Below, piece by piece: positions 42,926 to 51,671 of a stretch of 64,000 nucleotides of DNA. The stretch is from NCBI RefSeq assembly GCF_001570545.1, contig NZ_BBXD01000025.1, positions 62,001 through 126,000 of the forward strand, given 5' to 3'. The notes below the pieces were generated by a model. That model had not been told where the DNA came from. It saw nothing but the letters and a program-made list of their open reading frames with translations, and did no database searches. Within the stretch, counting starts at the first letter, position 1, and the number at the start of each line of letters is the position of its first letter. The translations under genes were made by a program, and so were the position numbers. Origin of the DNA: Herbidospora mongoliensis. GTDB lineage: Bacteria; Actinomycetota; Actinomycetes; Streptosporangiales; Streptosporangiaceae.

Positions 42926-43690
42926 TCATGCCTTCCGGAAGTACGACGAGGACGGCACCCCGCCCTTCAGGAACTCCTCGAACGTGATCCGCCCGATGGC
43001 GTGCTCGGGCGTCAGCTGGTAGCCGGCCCGGAACGCCGCGGCGACCTTGCCCGGGACGGCGAGCTCGACGATCGGCTTCCGCTTCCCCTGCGCCGCGAGG
43101 TAGAACTCGACGATCTCCCGGATGGTGAGCACCTGCGGCCCGCCCATGTCGGCGACCCGCCCCGCCGGATCGCCGACCGCGAGACTGGCGAGCTGGGCCG
43201 CCACCTCCTGAAGCGCGATCGGCTGCGAGGCCCAGCCCGCCGGAACCGGCACGACCGGCCACCTCACGAGCGACCGCGCGAGCGAGGCCACGAAGTCGTG
43301 GAACTGGGTCGTCCGCAGGATCGTGTACGGCAGCCCGGAGGCCTCGACGAGCTCCTCGACGTCGCGCTTGACCTGGTAGTAGGGGTACGGATGCCGGTCG
43401 ACCCCCACGATCGAGATGTAGACCACGTGGGTCCCGGGAGCCAGCGCCTTGAGCAGGTTGCGGGTCGCCTGGAGATCGGTCTTCCCGGGCGGCTTGCTGG
43501 CGAGATGGACGACCGTGCCCGCACCCTGGGTGGCCGCGGCCACCCCTTCTCCGGTGACGAGATCGCCTCGATAGGGCCCCTGAGTGCTCCGGGACAGGTC
43601 GCGGACCTCCCGGCCCGTCTGCTGAAGTTCCCCGATGACCTGACGGCCCAGCAGTCCGGAGCCACCGGTGACGAGAATCGTACTGTTCAT
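42926..43690 (-). CDS. NmrA-like NAD(P)-binding protein
   Basis: Protein of 254 residues from ATG 43690. The Rossmann motif is ILVTGGSGLLGRQVI. The pattern VVYISIVGVDRHPYPYYQVKRDVE and LPYTILRTTQFHDF is typical of atypical short-chain dehydrogenases related to NmrA. These are either redox sensors or reductases of quinones. The upstream frame to 43813 looks non-coding and overlaps the YbjN-like gene. Confidence 0.85.
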   Translation of the reverse strand: MNSTILVTGGSGLLGRQVIGELQQTGREVRDLSRSTQGPYRGDLVTGEGVAAATQGAGTVVHLASKPPGKTDLQATRNLLKALAPGTHVVYISIVGVDRHPYPYYQVKRDVEELVEASGLPYTILRTTQFHDFVASLARSLVRWPVVPVPAGWASQPIALQEVAAQLASLAVGDPAGRVADMGGPQVLTIREIVEFYLAAQGKRKPIVELAVPGKVAAAFRAGYQLTPEHAIGRITFEEFLKGGVPSSSYFRKA

Positions 43691-43804
43691 GATGATTTCC
43701 CACCTGTTGGGGCATTTATATGCCCCATACCCCATCGCGACGCGCTGAGCGAACTCACCCCACAGGCTCATGAATCCGGGGCCCAGGTCTGTCAGGATGG
43801 GGGG

Positions 43805-44248
43805 GTGAGCCATTCCCCGGCCGTGGTCCAGCCCGACCAGGAACTGATCATCGAGATCCTCAACGAGCTCGACATCGACTTCACCTTCGACGCAGACGGC
43901 GACCTCGCGATCTCCACCGAGGCGCTCACGGTCTTCTTCCTGTTCGGATCAGAAGGCGACCTGTTCACGATCCGGACCTTCTACGACCGCCACTACAACG
44001 TCGACGAGAAGCCGCTTCTGCTCACCGCGCTCAACGAGTGGAACGCCGACACCATGTGGCCGAAGGTCTACGCCTTCACCCCCGACAACGGCGTGATCCG
44101 CGTGATCGGCGACGCCCAGCTCTACATCGGCGCCGGTGTGACCTACGAGCACCTGATGACGATCGTCGCCCACTGGGTCAGGTCAGCGATCAAGTTCCAC
44201 CGCTGGCTCAGCGACCGTCTGGCCTTCGAAGAGGACGACGCCGAATAG
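43805..44248 (+). CDS. YbjN-domain protein
   Basis: Protein of 147 residues from GTG 43805, following AGGATGGGGG. The fold resembles the YbjN/type III secretion chaperone-like superfamily: LIIEILNELDIDFTFDADGDLAI, LNEWNADTMWPKVYAF and YEHLMTIVAHWVRSAIKFH. In actinobacteria such proteins are common and poorly understood. Its 3' end overlaps the convergent metallo-hydrolase gene by 41 bp. Confidence 0.8.
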   Translation: MSHSPAVVQPDQELIIEILNELDIDFTFDADGDLAISTEALTVFFLFGSEGDLFTIRTFYDRHYNVDEKPLLLTALNEWNADTMWPKVYAFTPDNGVIRVIGDAQLYIGAGVTYEHLMTIVAHWVRSAIKFHRWLSDRLAFEEDDAE

Positions 44249-44984
44249 TCCTCGACAGAGCCTCTTCCAGAGTCTTCTGCGGGTACGGCGATCGTGAGAC
44301 GGCCCCTTCAAGGTCGATCTCACCACGATTAAGACGCTCACAGAGCGTGACGATTTCTGTGATTTCACCACGCTGCCGCTCGACGAAATCGGGCGTCACG
44401 GGGTTGCCGTGGCCAGGAACGATGATCTCCGGCCCCGCCTCCAGAATCTTCTGAAGGGCGACCGGCCAGGCCGCCGGATACGAGTCCCCGAACTGCGGCG
44501 GCGCCCCCTGCTCCACGAGGTCCCCCGCGAACACCACCTTCGCGTCCGGGACCCGCACGATCAGATCATGCCCGGTGTGGCCCGGCCCCGGATGTCCGAG
44601 CAGGACCTCCCGGCCGCCCAGGTCGACGCTGAACGGAGCCGGCAGCGGCAGGACGAGCGGCGCCGTGGCGACACCCGGAAACTGCCCCGACCACTCGGCG
44701 GCCTGCTGGTGCGCGGTGTCGACGAGCGCCTCCCGGCAGCCCTCATGGGCGAAACACCCGCCGAAGGCGGCCGTACCGAACGCGTGATCGAAATGCGCGT
44801 GGGTCAGCACGACCGTCCAGGGCAGGTCGGTGACCTCCCTGATCGCGTTCGCCCACGCCCGCCCGAAAGCCTCGTCGATACCGGTGTCGACGACGAGACA
44901 GCCGGTATCGCCCACGATGAGCCCGAGAGTGAGGTCGAGTTCGGCATGCCGCCGAATCCACACCCCGTCCGCAACTTCGATCAT
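44208..44984 (-). CDS. MBL-fold metallo-hydrolase
   Basis: Protein of 258 residues. The metal-binding motif THAHFDHAFG and the later GHPGPGHTGHDLIV, FAGDLVEQ and VPGHGNPV match the beta-lactamase-like superfamily, in the branch with glyoxalase II-like and quorum-quenching enzymes. Substrate not determined. It is convergent with the YbjN-like gene, with a 41-bp overlap. Confidence 0.9.
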   Translation of the reverse strand: MIEVADGVWIRRHAELDLTLGLIVGDTGCLVVDTGIDEAFGRAWANAIREVTDLPWTVVLTHAHFDHAFGTAAFGGCFAHEGCREALVDTAHQQAAEWSGQFPGVATAPLVLPLPAPFSVDLGGREVLLGHPGPGHTGHDLIVRVPDAKVVFAGDLVEQGAPPQFGDSYPAAWPVALQKILEAGPEIIVPGHGNPVTPDFVERQRGEITEIVTLCERLNRGEIDLEGAVSRSPYPQKTLEEALSRTIRRRPLRRPDGR

Positions 44985-45263
44985 GGTTCAGTCTGTACCA
45001 CAGGACGCCCTGAAAGCTGTGATATCCGTGCACATCCGGCGCGTCCCGAATAGATATTTCTGACCTTCCCCGTGAACGGGAGACGGAGAGCGCGGCGTGA
45101 GGCGTGGGGCCCCTGTGAACCCAGAGACGCAAGCGTGCGATGTCAGGCGCAGGCGACGGCCACCCGCACCCCTTCCCTACGACCGGAATGTCGGCGCGCG
45201 ATTCCGGGCCGCCGGCACTTCTCTGCCCCGTGAACCGCGAGTACCAGCGGCCGGTATGCGGCG
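44985..45263. other. Gap without a recognised gene
   Basis: A stretch of 279 bp between the metallo-hydrolase start and the F420-reductase-like stop. Short open frames exist on both strands, but none has a ribosome-binding site or a recognisable product. I see no clear operator or hairpin. Confidence 0.5.
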
Positions 45264-45890
45264 TCAGGCCTTGGCGAGCGCCGCCCGCAGCTCGTCGGCG
45301 TTGAAGCGGTCGACGTAGGCGGGCTTGTCGCGGTCGTGCCGCCAGCCCTCGGACAGCGGGCCGACGTCCACGACGTCGAAGCCGAAGGACTCGATCAGGT
45401 CCGTGACGATCTTCTTCGCCTCCGCGTCGTCGCCCGCGATCGGGAGCGCCCGGCGGTCCGGCGTGCCCGGCGGAGTCCCGTCGGACAGCAGGTGAGCCGC
45501 CATGATGTTGTTGAAGCCCTTGACCACCTTCGAGGTCGGCAGGTGCTCCTGAAGCAGCCCCGACGGGGTCTTCGCACCGGAGTCGATCTCCGGGAACCGC
45601 CCGTCACGCTCGAAGTAGTAGTTGTTGGTGTCGATCACGATCTTCCCCGCGAGCGGCGCCACCGGCACCTTGGTGTACGCGAAGAACGGCACCGTGACGA
45701 CGACGATGTCCCCAGCCTCGGCCGCACCCTCGGCGGTCGACGCGGAAGCGGCCGGGCCCAGCGCCCCGACCAGGTCGGCGAGGGTCTCCGGCCCGCGCGA
45801 GTTGCTCATCACGACGGTATGACCTGCGTCGACGGCCAACCGCGCCACGGCGGAACCGATGTGCCCACTGCCTATGAATCCGATGACCAT
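45264..45890 (-). CDS. NADPH-dependent F420 reductase-like protein
   Basis: Protein of 208 residues from ATG 45890. The nucleotide motif GFIGSGHIGSAVARLAVDAGH and SNSRGPETLADLV match NADP_oxidored (F420-dependent NADP reductase) proteins; many relatives use other substrates. VVTVPFFAYTKVP and KVVKGFNNI are typical. Two strong 27-bp inverted repeats upstream suggest tight regulation. Confidence 0.85.
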   Translation of the reverse strand: MVIGFIGSGHIGSAVARLAVDAGHTVVMSNSRGPETLADLVGALGPAASASTAEGAAEAGDIVVVTVPFFAYTKVPVAPLAGKIVIDTNNYYFERDGRFPEIDSGAKTPSGLLQEHLPTSKVVKGFNNIMAAHLLSDGTPPGTPDRRALPIAGDDAEAKKIVTDLIESFGFDVVDVGPLSEGWRHDRDKPAYVDRFNADELRAALAKA

Positions 45891-45992
45891 ACTTGCCCGA
45901 ACCCAGGCGAGGGCGACGACATTCCCGCTTCCGCAGGCCGATGACGGACCCGGAACGCCCCTTTTGTCACCGGTTTCCACGGACGCGCCGCC

Positions 45993-46058
45993 AACATCGT
46001 CTCCAGTGTTGACGATGTTATGAGCCACCCCTACATTGTCTCTACAAGAGACGATGTT
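45993..46058. promoter_or_regulatory. Two 27-bp operators between divergent genes
   Basis: AACATCGTC-N9-GACGATGTT (45993-46019) is a perfect inverted repeat. A second copy (46032-46058) reads TACATTGTC-N9-GACGATGTT, differing at two positions in the left arm. The two starts are 39 bp apart, almost four helical turns. This points to a dimeric or tetrameric repressor controlling the F420-reductase-like gene and perhaps the HTH gene. Confidence 0.75.
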
Positions 46059-46111
46059 CAGTCGTGGTATGAAGTGACCCACCAGGAGGCGGACAGACGA
46101 GTTGAGGCACC

Positions 46112-46489
46112 ATGACCGAGCGATACCTCGGCGTACTCGGCATCGGCGAGGCGCTGGGGGTGAGCCGGCACGCGGTGCACAAATGGCGCGCCCGCTACCC
46201 GGGCGACTCCGCCCACCCCTTCCCCGACCCTGACGTCGAGATCGACGGCGCCCCCGGCTGGCGCCCCGACCGCCTCGACGAGATCGTCCGCTGGCGCGAG
46301 GGCCTCCCCGGCCGGGGCGCCGGCGGCGGACGCCCCCCGGCGGCCCGCCAGGACTACCTGAAAGCCGCAATCGAACGCGGCCTCGACCGCGACGAGGCGC
46401 TCCGCGCCCTGACGACCTTCGCCGAAGAGTTCCCCGAGATGACCGAGCCGGAGATCTGCGCCTGGCTCATCGAGAGCTGGCGCCACTGA
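46112..46489 (+). CDS. Small HTH DNA-binding protein
   Basis: Protein of 125 residues. The N-terminal helix-turn-helix (LGIGEALGVSRHAVHKWRARYP) resembles MerR/excisionase-type winged helices, with GAPGWRPDRLDEIVRWREGLPG completing the wing as in AlpA-like proteins. A C-terminal helical extension (RQDYLKAAIERGLDRDEALRALTTF) is not recognised. It sits next to the paired operators but is not obviously their repressor. Confidence 0.7.
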   Translation: MTERYLGVLGIGEALGVSRHAVHKWRARYPGDSAHPFPDPDVEIDGAPGWRPDRLDEIVRWREGLPGRGAGGGRPPAARQDYLKAAIERGLDRDEALRALTTFAEEFPEMTEPEICAWLIESWRH

Positions 46490-46529
46490 CCTTCACTGAG
46501 GCCTCGCTGAGGCCGAAAGGCGATGACCC

Positions 46530-47651
46530 ATGCCCCTCAACGGCACGACCGCACCCGGATTCGACCGCGTCCACGACGCGTTCGCCGACAACTTCGCCCA
46601 CCACGACGAGATCGGCGCCGCCGTCTGCGTCTATGTCGACGGCGAGAAGGTCGTCGACCTGTGGGGCGGCGTGGCCGACCCCGCAACGGACCGCCCCTGG
46701 ACCGACGACACCCTGCAGGTCGTCTTCTCCACCACGAAGGCGATCACCGCCACCTGCGCCCTGCACCTGGCCCAATCAGGCGCTGTAGATCTGGACGCCC
46801 CCGTCTCCGACTACTGGCCGGAGTTCGGAAAACCCCAGATTCCCGTACGTTGGCTGCTCACCCACCAGGCCGGACTGGCCGCCCTGGATTCTCCCGTCAC
46901 CCCCGCCGAGGCCGTGGCCTGGGAACCGGTGGTGGCCGCACTGGAGGCACAGCAACCGTTGTGGGAGCCGGGAACCGACCCGGGCTACCACGCCCACACC
47001 TTCGGCTGGCTGGTCGGCGAGGTGGTCCGCCGGGTATCGGGCCGCACGCTGGGGACCTACCTCCGCCAGGAGATCGCCGAGCCGCTCGACCTCGACTTCT
47101 GGATCGGCCTCCCGCCTTCGGAACACCATCGGGTCGCCCGAATCATCTCCCCCAAGATCGACATGTCGGTCGACCCGGCGACCCTCCCCGAGGCGCTGCG
47201 CCCCTACTTCGACCCCACGTCACTGACTATGCGCGCCTCGATGGCCGTGACCCCGTTCCTGGACCACAACGACCCTGCCGAGCTGGCTGCGGAGATGCCG
47301 TCGTCCAACGGCGCCTGCACCGCCCGCGGCCTGGCCGGTTTCTACGCGGCCCTGCTGGACGGGAGGATCCTCAGCCCCTCAAGCTTGGCCATGGCGACGA
47401 CCGAGCAGGTCAGCGGCATCGACAAGGTCCTGCGGGTGCCGGTCCGCATCGGCCTGGGCTTGGGCCTCCCGACCCCGGACGCCTTCTGGTACAGCCCGAC
47501 GGCCTTCGGCTTCCCGGGCTACGGCGGCTCGATCGGCTTCGCCGACCCGGCGCGAGGCCTGGCGTTCGGCTACGTCATGAACCACTGCCAGGACCCCATC
47601 AACGACAGACGCGCCGCCAACCTGGTGGAAGCGGTCGAGAAGGCGCTCTGA
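46530..47651 (+). CDS. Class C beta-lactamase-fold serine hydrolase
   Basis: Protein of 373 residues with no signal peptide. The catalytic S-x-x-K is STTK (67-70), with a Tyr in the second motif region (GYHAHTFGWLVGEVV), and it ends with a glycine-rich FGFPGYGGSIGF that replaces KTG. This pattern is typical of EstB-type esterases and related hydrolases, not of antibiotic resistance enzymes. Substrate unknown. Confidence 0.9.
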   Translation: MPLNGTTAPGFDRVHDAFADNFAHHDEIGAAVCVYVDGEKVVDLWGGVADPATDRPWTDDTLQVVFSTTKAITATCALHLAQSGAVDLDAPVSDYWPEFGKPQIPVRWLLTHQAGLAALDSPVTPAEAVAWEPVVAALEAQQPLWEPGTDPGYHAHTFGWLVGEVVRRVSGRTLGTYLRQEIAEPLDLDFWIGLPPSEHHRVARIISPKIDMSVDPATLPEALRPYFDPTSLTMRASMAVTPFLDHNDPAELAAEMPSSNGACTARGLAGFYAALLDGRILSPSSLAMATTEQVSGIDKVLRVPVRIGLGLGLPTPDAFWYSPTAFGFPGYGGSIGFADPARGLAFGYVMNHCQDPINDRRAANLVEAVEKAL

Positions 47652-47671
47652 TCAATGCTGTTCCACGGCAT

Positions 47672-47714
47672 GGTGTGGTGTGGTGTGGTGCCCGGTTATA
47701 GGGGAACCGGGCAC
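47672..47714 (+). terminator. GGTGT tandem repeat followed by hairpin
   Basis: A GTGTG-rich tandem stretch (47673-47690, about three and a half GGTGT units) runs into a perfect 10-bp hairpin with arms GTGCCCGGTT (47689-47698) and AACCGGGCAC (47705-47714). It lies between the esterase gene and the convergent Ala/Lys-rich gene and probably terminates both. Confidence 0.7.
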
Positions 47715-47723
47715 CAGTTCTAA

Positions 47724-47975
47724 CTACTTCTTCTTCGGCGTCTGAGCCAGCGTGCTTGCGGCAGCCGACTTCTCCGCCTTGGTGGCCTTCGGGTCCGCCA
47801 GCGTCTTGCCGGCCGCCGAAGCAGCCTTCTTGCCAGACTGGCCCGTACTCTGGGGCGCCTGCGACAACGCACTTGCCGCAGCAGACTTCTCTGTTTTGCT
47901 GGCGTTGGAGCCACTCAGCGTCTTACTTGCAGCTGAGGCAGCTTTCGCGCCTGTTTGTCGGGGGTTCTTCGCCAT
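47724..47975 (-). CDS. Ala/Lys-rich duplicated small protein
   Basis: Protein of 83 residues made of two similar halves of about 34 residues (KAASAASKTLSGSNASKTEK and KAASAAGKTLADPKATKAEK), starting MAKNPRQTG. It is basic, helical and low in complexity, as in histone-H1-like or stress-associated tails. No family is recognised with certainty. It could bind nucleic acid, but this is speculative. Confidence 0.65.
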   Translation of the reverse strand: MAKNPRQTGAKAASAASKTLSGSNASKTEKSAAASALSQAPQSTGQSGKKAASAAGKTLADPKATKAEKSAAASTLAQTPKKK

Positions 47976-48072
47976 GGATCACTGCTCCTTCAGATCGACT
48001 TGCATCGCGACCTGAAAGCTGATGTCATGCGTGTTCCTACGCAGCGCATTGACTCGCTTCAGTGCCGCACCG

Positions 48073-48106
48073 AACGCCCGGCTCCCTGGAGCCGGGCGTT
48101 TGTTTT
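48073..48106 (+). terminator. Intrinsic terminator with no plus-strand gene before it
   Basis: Perfect 10-bp stem AACGCCCGGC (48073-48082) with GCCGGGCGTT (48091-48100), loop TCCCTGGA, followed by TGTTTT. It looks like a textbook rho-independent terminator on the plus strand. The nearest plus-strand gene ends at 47651 with its own hairpin, so a small RNA starting near 47980-48030 is possible. Part of that stretch can fold (CTTCAGATCG with CGACCTGAAAG, 47988-48018). Confidence 0.65.
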
Positions 48107-48140
48107 GCGGCCGATCTCCAGACAGAGATCAGCCGCATAA

Positions 48141-48157
48141 CCCTGACCTTGTCAGGG
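48141..48157 (-). terminator. Hairpin downstream of nrdJ
   Basis: CCCTGAC-CTT-GTCAGGG is a perfect 7-bp stem about 58 bp past the nrdJ stop on the minus strand, followed by TTATG. A second weaker repeat, GGCCGATCTC/GAGATCAGCC, lies at 48109-48134. Confidence 0.5.
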
Positions 48158-48214
48158 CCTTGCATCTCGGGTCGACCCACCTCTTGAGGAAGGTCGGCCC
48201 GGGACATCTCGGGA

Positions 48215-51040
48215 TCAGCTGCAGCCGCTGGTGCTGCCGCATCCTTCGCACACGTAGCAGCTACCGGCCGGACGCATCTTCGTCCCGCACGTCATGCAGA
48301 GCGGCGCGTCGGCCGTGAACCCCTGGTGCCCTTCCAGGTGACCCTCCACCGAAGCACGAACCGGCTCCGCCACCGGCACCGGCCGACTCACCGGGGGCTC
48401 GATCGGGGCCGACTGGGCCAGGGCGGCGGTGTCGAGCTGGGCCGCCGGGTCCTCCCCGCGCTGCTGCGCCGCGCGCTCCGAGGCCGAGAAGATTCCCAGT
48501 GCCGCCCGGTCTTCGTAAGCCAGGTGGTCGAGGGCAAGACGCCGGAAGATGTAGTCCATCACCGACTGGGCCATCCGCACGTCCGGGTCGTCGGTCATGC
48601 CGGCCGGCTCGAAGCGCATGTTGACGAACTTCTGCACGTAGGTGTCGAGCGGCACGCCGTACTGGAGGCCGATGGAGATCGCCACGGAGAAGGCGTCCAT
48701 GACGCCCGCGAGGGTCGAGCCCTGCTTGGACATCTTGAGGAAGACCTCGCCGAGACCGTCGTCGGGGTAGGACGAGGCGGTCATGTAGCCCTTGGCGCCG
48801 CCGACCGTGAAGCGGGTCGTGATGCTCGGGCGGCTGTTCGGCATGCGGCGGCGGGTCGGGCGGGAGACCTCGATGACCTTGGTCACGGGCTCCGCGACGA
48901 CCGCGGCCTCTTCGGTCTTCTTGCTGTTGTTGCCGGCCGACAGCGGCTGGCCGACCTTGCAGTTGTCGCGGTAGACGGCCAGGGCCTTCAGGCCGAGGCG
49001 CCAGCCTTCGAGGTAGACCTGCTCGATGTCGTCGATCGTCGCCGACTCGGGCAGGTTGACCGTCTTGGAGATAGCGCCGGACAGGAAGGGCTGGGTGGCG
49101 GCCATCATGCGGACGTGCCCCATGGGGGCGATCGCCCGCTCGCCCATGGCGCAGTCGAACACCGAGTAGTGCTCCACCTTGAGGCCGGGGGCGCCGACCA
49201 CATGGGAGTTCTGCCCGATGTATTCGACGATCGCCTCGACCTGCTCCTCCTGGTAGCCGAGCTGGCGCAGGGCGCGAGGGATGGTCTGGTTGACGATCTG
49301 CATCGAGCCGCCGCCGACGAGCTTCTTGAACTTGACCAGGGCCAGGTCGGGCTCGATGCCGGTGGTGTCGCAGTCCATCATCAGGCCGATGGTGCCGGTC
49401 GGGGCGAGCAGCGACGCCTGGGCGTTGCGCCAGCCGTTCTTCTCGCCCAGCTTCAGGCACTCCTGCCACTGCTTGGTGGCCTCGACGTGGATCGCCCGGT
49501 CGACGGCGCCGACGGGGCGGACCGCGTCGTTGGCGGCGGAGTGCTTGCGCATGACCCGCTTGTGCGGTTCGGCGTTGCGCTCATATCCGTCGTACGCCCC
49601 CACGATGCCCGCCAGCTCCGCACTGCGGCGGTAGGACACCCCGGTCATCAGCGACGTGATCGCCCCGGCGATGGCGCGGCCGCCGTCGGAGTCGTAGGCG
49701 TGGCCCGTGGCCATCAGCAGGGCACCCAGGTTGGCGTAGCCGATGCCGAGCTGGCGGTAGGCGCGGGTGGTCTCACCGATCTTCTCGGTCGGGAAGTCGG
49801 CGAAGGTGATCGAGATGTCCATCGCGGTGATGATCAGCTCGGTCAGCTTGACGAACCGGGGGATGTCGAACTGGTCGTCGTCGGTGAGGAACTTCAGCAG
49901 GTTGATCGACGCCAGGTTGCAGGAGGAGTTGTCGAGGTGGACGTACTCCGAGCAGGGGTTGGACGCGGTGATCCGGCCGCTTTCCGGACAGGTGTGCCAG
50001 TCGTTGATCGTGTCGTCGTACTGGACGCCCGGGTCGGCGCACTCCCACGCCGCCTTGGCCATCTTGCGGAACAGGTCTCTGGCGTCGACCTCTTCGATGA
50101 CCTCGTGGGTGAGGCGGGCACGCAGGCCGAACTTGCCGCCGGTCTCGACCTGGCGCATGAACTCGTCGCTGACGCGGACCGAGTTGTTGGCGTTCTGGTA
50201 CTGCACGGAGACGATGTCTTTTCCGCCGAGGTCCATGTCGAACCCGGCGTCACGCAGCGCGCGGATCTTGTCTTCCTCGCGCGCCTTCGTCTCGATGAAC
50301 TCCTCGATGTCGGGGTGGTCGACGTCGAGCACGACCATCTTGGCCGCACGTCGGGTGGCGCCACCCGACTTGATGGTGCCGGCCGACGCGTCGGCGCCGC
50401 GCATGAAGGAGACGGGTCCGCTGGCCGTACCGCCGGACGAGAGCAGTTCCTTCGAGGAGCGGATGCGGGACAGGTTCACACCCGAGCCTGAACCACCCTT
50501 GAAGATCACGCCTTCTTCCTTGTACCAGTCGAGGATCGACTCCATCGTGTCGTCGACGGCAAGGATGAAACAGGCGCTGACCTGCTGGGGCGACAGGGTG
50601 CCGACGTTGAACCACACGGGCGAGTTGAACGCGAAGAGCTGGTGGATCAGGGCGTGCTTCAGCTCGTGGTCGAAGATCTCGGCGTCTTCGTCGGTCGCGA
50701 AGTAGCCGTTTTCGATGCCGGTGCGGGTGTAGACACCCGTCACCCGGTCGACCAGCTGCTTCAGGCTCGACTCGCGCTGCGCCGTGCCGAGCGCGCCCCG
50801 GAAGTATTTGGTGGTCACGATGTTGGCCGCGTTGACCGACCACGCCGCCGGGAACTCGACCCCGCGCTGCTCGAAGTTGACCGAACCGTCGCGCCAGTTG
50901 GTCATGACGACGTCGCGGCGCTCCCACTCGACCGCGTCATAGGGGTGGACGCCCTCGGTGGTGAAGATCCGCTTCACCTTCAGCCCCTTGGCCCGTCCGC
51001 GCCGGGTCCGCGTGGATGTGCCGTTGACCGTCTCCGTCAT
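48215..51040 (-). CDS. nrdJ: Adenosylcobalamin-dependent ribonucleotide reductase
   Basis: Class II ribonucleotide reductase of 941 residues that makes deoxyribonucleotides without oxygen using coenzyme B12. It has the catalytic barrel with [52 protein letters not shown] and [20 protein letters not shown]. The C-terminal cysteine-rich tail ([20 protein letters not shown]) delivers reducing power and may bind zinc. Its ATG overlaps the nrdR stop by 4 bp. It is probably repressed by NrdR with dATP. Confidence 0.97.
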   Translation of the reverse strand: MTETVNGTSTRTRRGRAKGLKVKRIFTTEGVHPYDAVEWERRDVVMTNWRDGSVNFEQRGVEFPAAWSVNAANIVTTKYFRGALGTAQRESSLKQLVDRVTGVYTRTGIENGYFATDEDAEIFDHELKHALIHQLFAFNSPVWFNVGTLSPQQVSACFILAVDDTMESILDWYKEEGVIFKGGSGSGVNLSRIRSSKELLSSGGTASGPVSFMRGADASAGTIKSGGATRRAAKMVVLDVDHPDIEEFIETKAREEDKIRALRDAGFDMDLGGKDIVSVQYQNANNSVRVSDEFMRQVETGGKFGLRARLTHEVIEEVDARDLFRKMAKAAWECADPGVQYDDTINDWHTCPESGRITASNPCSEYVHLDNSSCNLASINLLKFLTDDDQFDIPRFVKLTELIITAMDISITFADFPTEKIGETTRAYRQLGIGYANLGALLMATGHAYDSDGGRAIAGAITSLMTGVSYRRSAELAGIVGAYDGYERNAEPHKRVMRKHSAANDAVRPVGAVDRAIHVEATKQWQECLKLGEKNGWRNAQASLLAPTGTIGLMMDCDTTGIEPDLALVKFKKLVGGGSMQIVNQTIPRALRQLGYQEEQVEAIVEYIGQNSHVVGAPGLKVEHYSVFDCAMGERAIAPMGHVRMMAATQPFLSGAISKTVNLPESATIDDIEQVYLEGWRLGLKALAVYRDNCKVGQPLSAGNNSKKTEEAAVVAEPVTKVIEVSRPTRRRMPNSRPSITTRFTVGGAKGYMTASSYPDDGLGEVFLKMSKQGSTLAGVMDAFSVAISIGLQYGVPLDTYVQKFVNMRFEPAGMTDDPDVRMAQSVMDYIFRRLALDHLAYEDRAALGIFSASERAAQQRGEDPAAQLDTAALAQSAPIEPPVSRPVPVAEPVRASVEGHLEGHQGFTADAPLCMTCGTKMRPAGSCYVCEGCGSTSGCS

Positions 51041-51495
51041 GACTCCCCCTTGGCATGTGCCTTGAGTTGCTGAATCTCAACCTCGAAGTCCGCGAGGGTC
51101 TCAAACCCCCGGTAGACCGAGGCGAATCGTAGATAAGCCACCTCATCGAGATCGCGCAGTGGCCCGAGGACCGCGACGCCGACCTGATGGGCGGGGATTT
51201 CCGCGACGCCGGAGGCGCGGATGCTCTCTTCAACCCGCTGCCCGAGCTGTGCGAGCGAGTCTTCACTGACCGGACGCCCCTGGCAGGCCCGCCGGACCCC
51301 GGCGATGACCTTCTCCCTGGAGAACGCCTCGGTCACCCCACTGCGTTTGCTCACCATCAGCAGGACCGTCTCCTGCGTGGTGAAACGCCTCCCGCATTCG
51401 GAACAGGTGCGCCGGCGGCGAATCGCCCCGCCGTCTTCCGTCGACCGGCTGTCGACGACCCGGGTGTCGGGATGACGGCAAAACGGGCAATGCAC
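51037..51495 (-). CDS. nrdR: Ribonucleotide reductase repressor NrdR
   Basis: Protein of 152 residues. A zinc ribbon ([17 protein letters not shown] and [16 protein letters not shown]) is joined to an ATP-cone domain ([18 protein letters not shown] to [11 protein letters not shown]). NrdR binds paired NrdR boxes in the dATP-bound state. It is in an operon with nrdJ and lies downstream of two box-like sites, so it is probably self-regulated. Confidence 0.97.
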   Translation of the reverse strand: MHCPFCRHPDTRVVDSRSTEDGGAIRRRRTCSECGRRFTTQETVLLMVSKRSGVTEAFSREKVIAGVRRACQGRPVSEDSLAQLGQRVEESIRASGVAEIPAHQVGVAVLGPLRDLDEVAYLRFASVYRGFETLADFEVEIQQLKAHAKGES

Positions 51496-51562
51496 GCCGT
51501 TGCCTCCTCATTGTCCAGACGCTCGCGCACGCCCCCACATGAAGCGAGGTGCGGCAAAGGAA

Positions 51563-51610
51563 ACACAATTTATGGTTCGCTCATATGAGCACGACCACTA
51601 GATGTTGTGG
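51563..51610 (-). promoter_or_regulatory. Paired NrdR boxes
   Basis: Two 16-bp sites (51563-51578 and 51595-51610) each match about 12 of 16 positions of the known NrdR-box consensus acaCwAtATaTwGtgt. Their centres are 32 bp apart, three helical turns, as described for actinobacterial nrdRJ. Between them is a perfect 12-bp palindrome GCTCATATGAGC (51579-51590), which may contain the -10. Confidence 0.7.
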
Positions 51611-51671
51611 TTCCCCAACCCTAGAAGCGAGTCCCCTAGATCGCAACTCAAACCCCAGCACCCTCAAGGGC

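Noticed and set aside
48326-50491. 721-residue plus-strand frame opposite nrdJ
   Set aside because: Antisense shadow of nrdJ; the product is His/Asp/Arg-rich and unstructured.
51496-51671. Cobalamin riboswitch upstream of nrdR-nrdJ
   Set aside because: No B12-box-like sequence or space for the roughly 200-nt structure was visible; the NrdR boxes explain the region.
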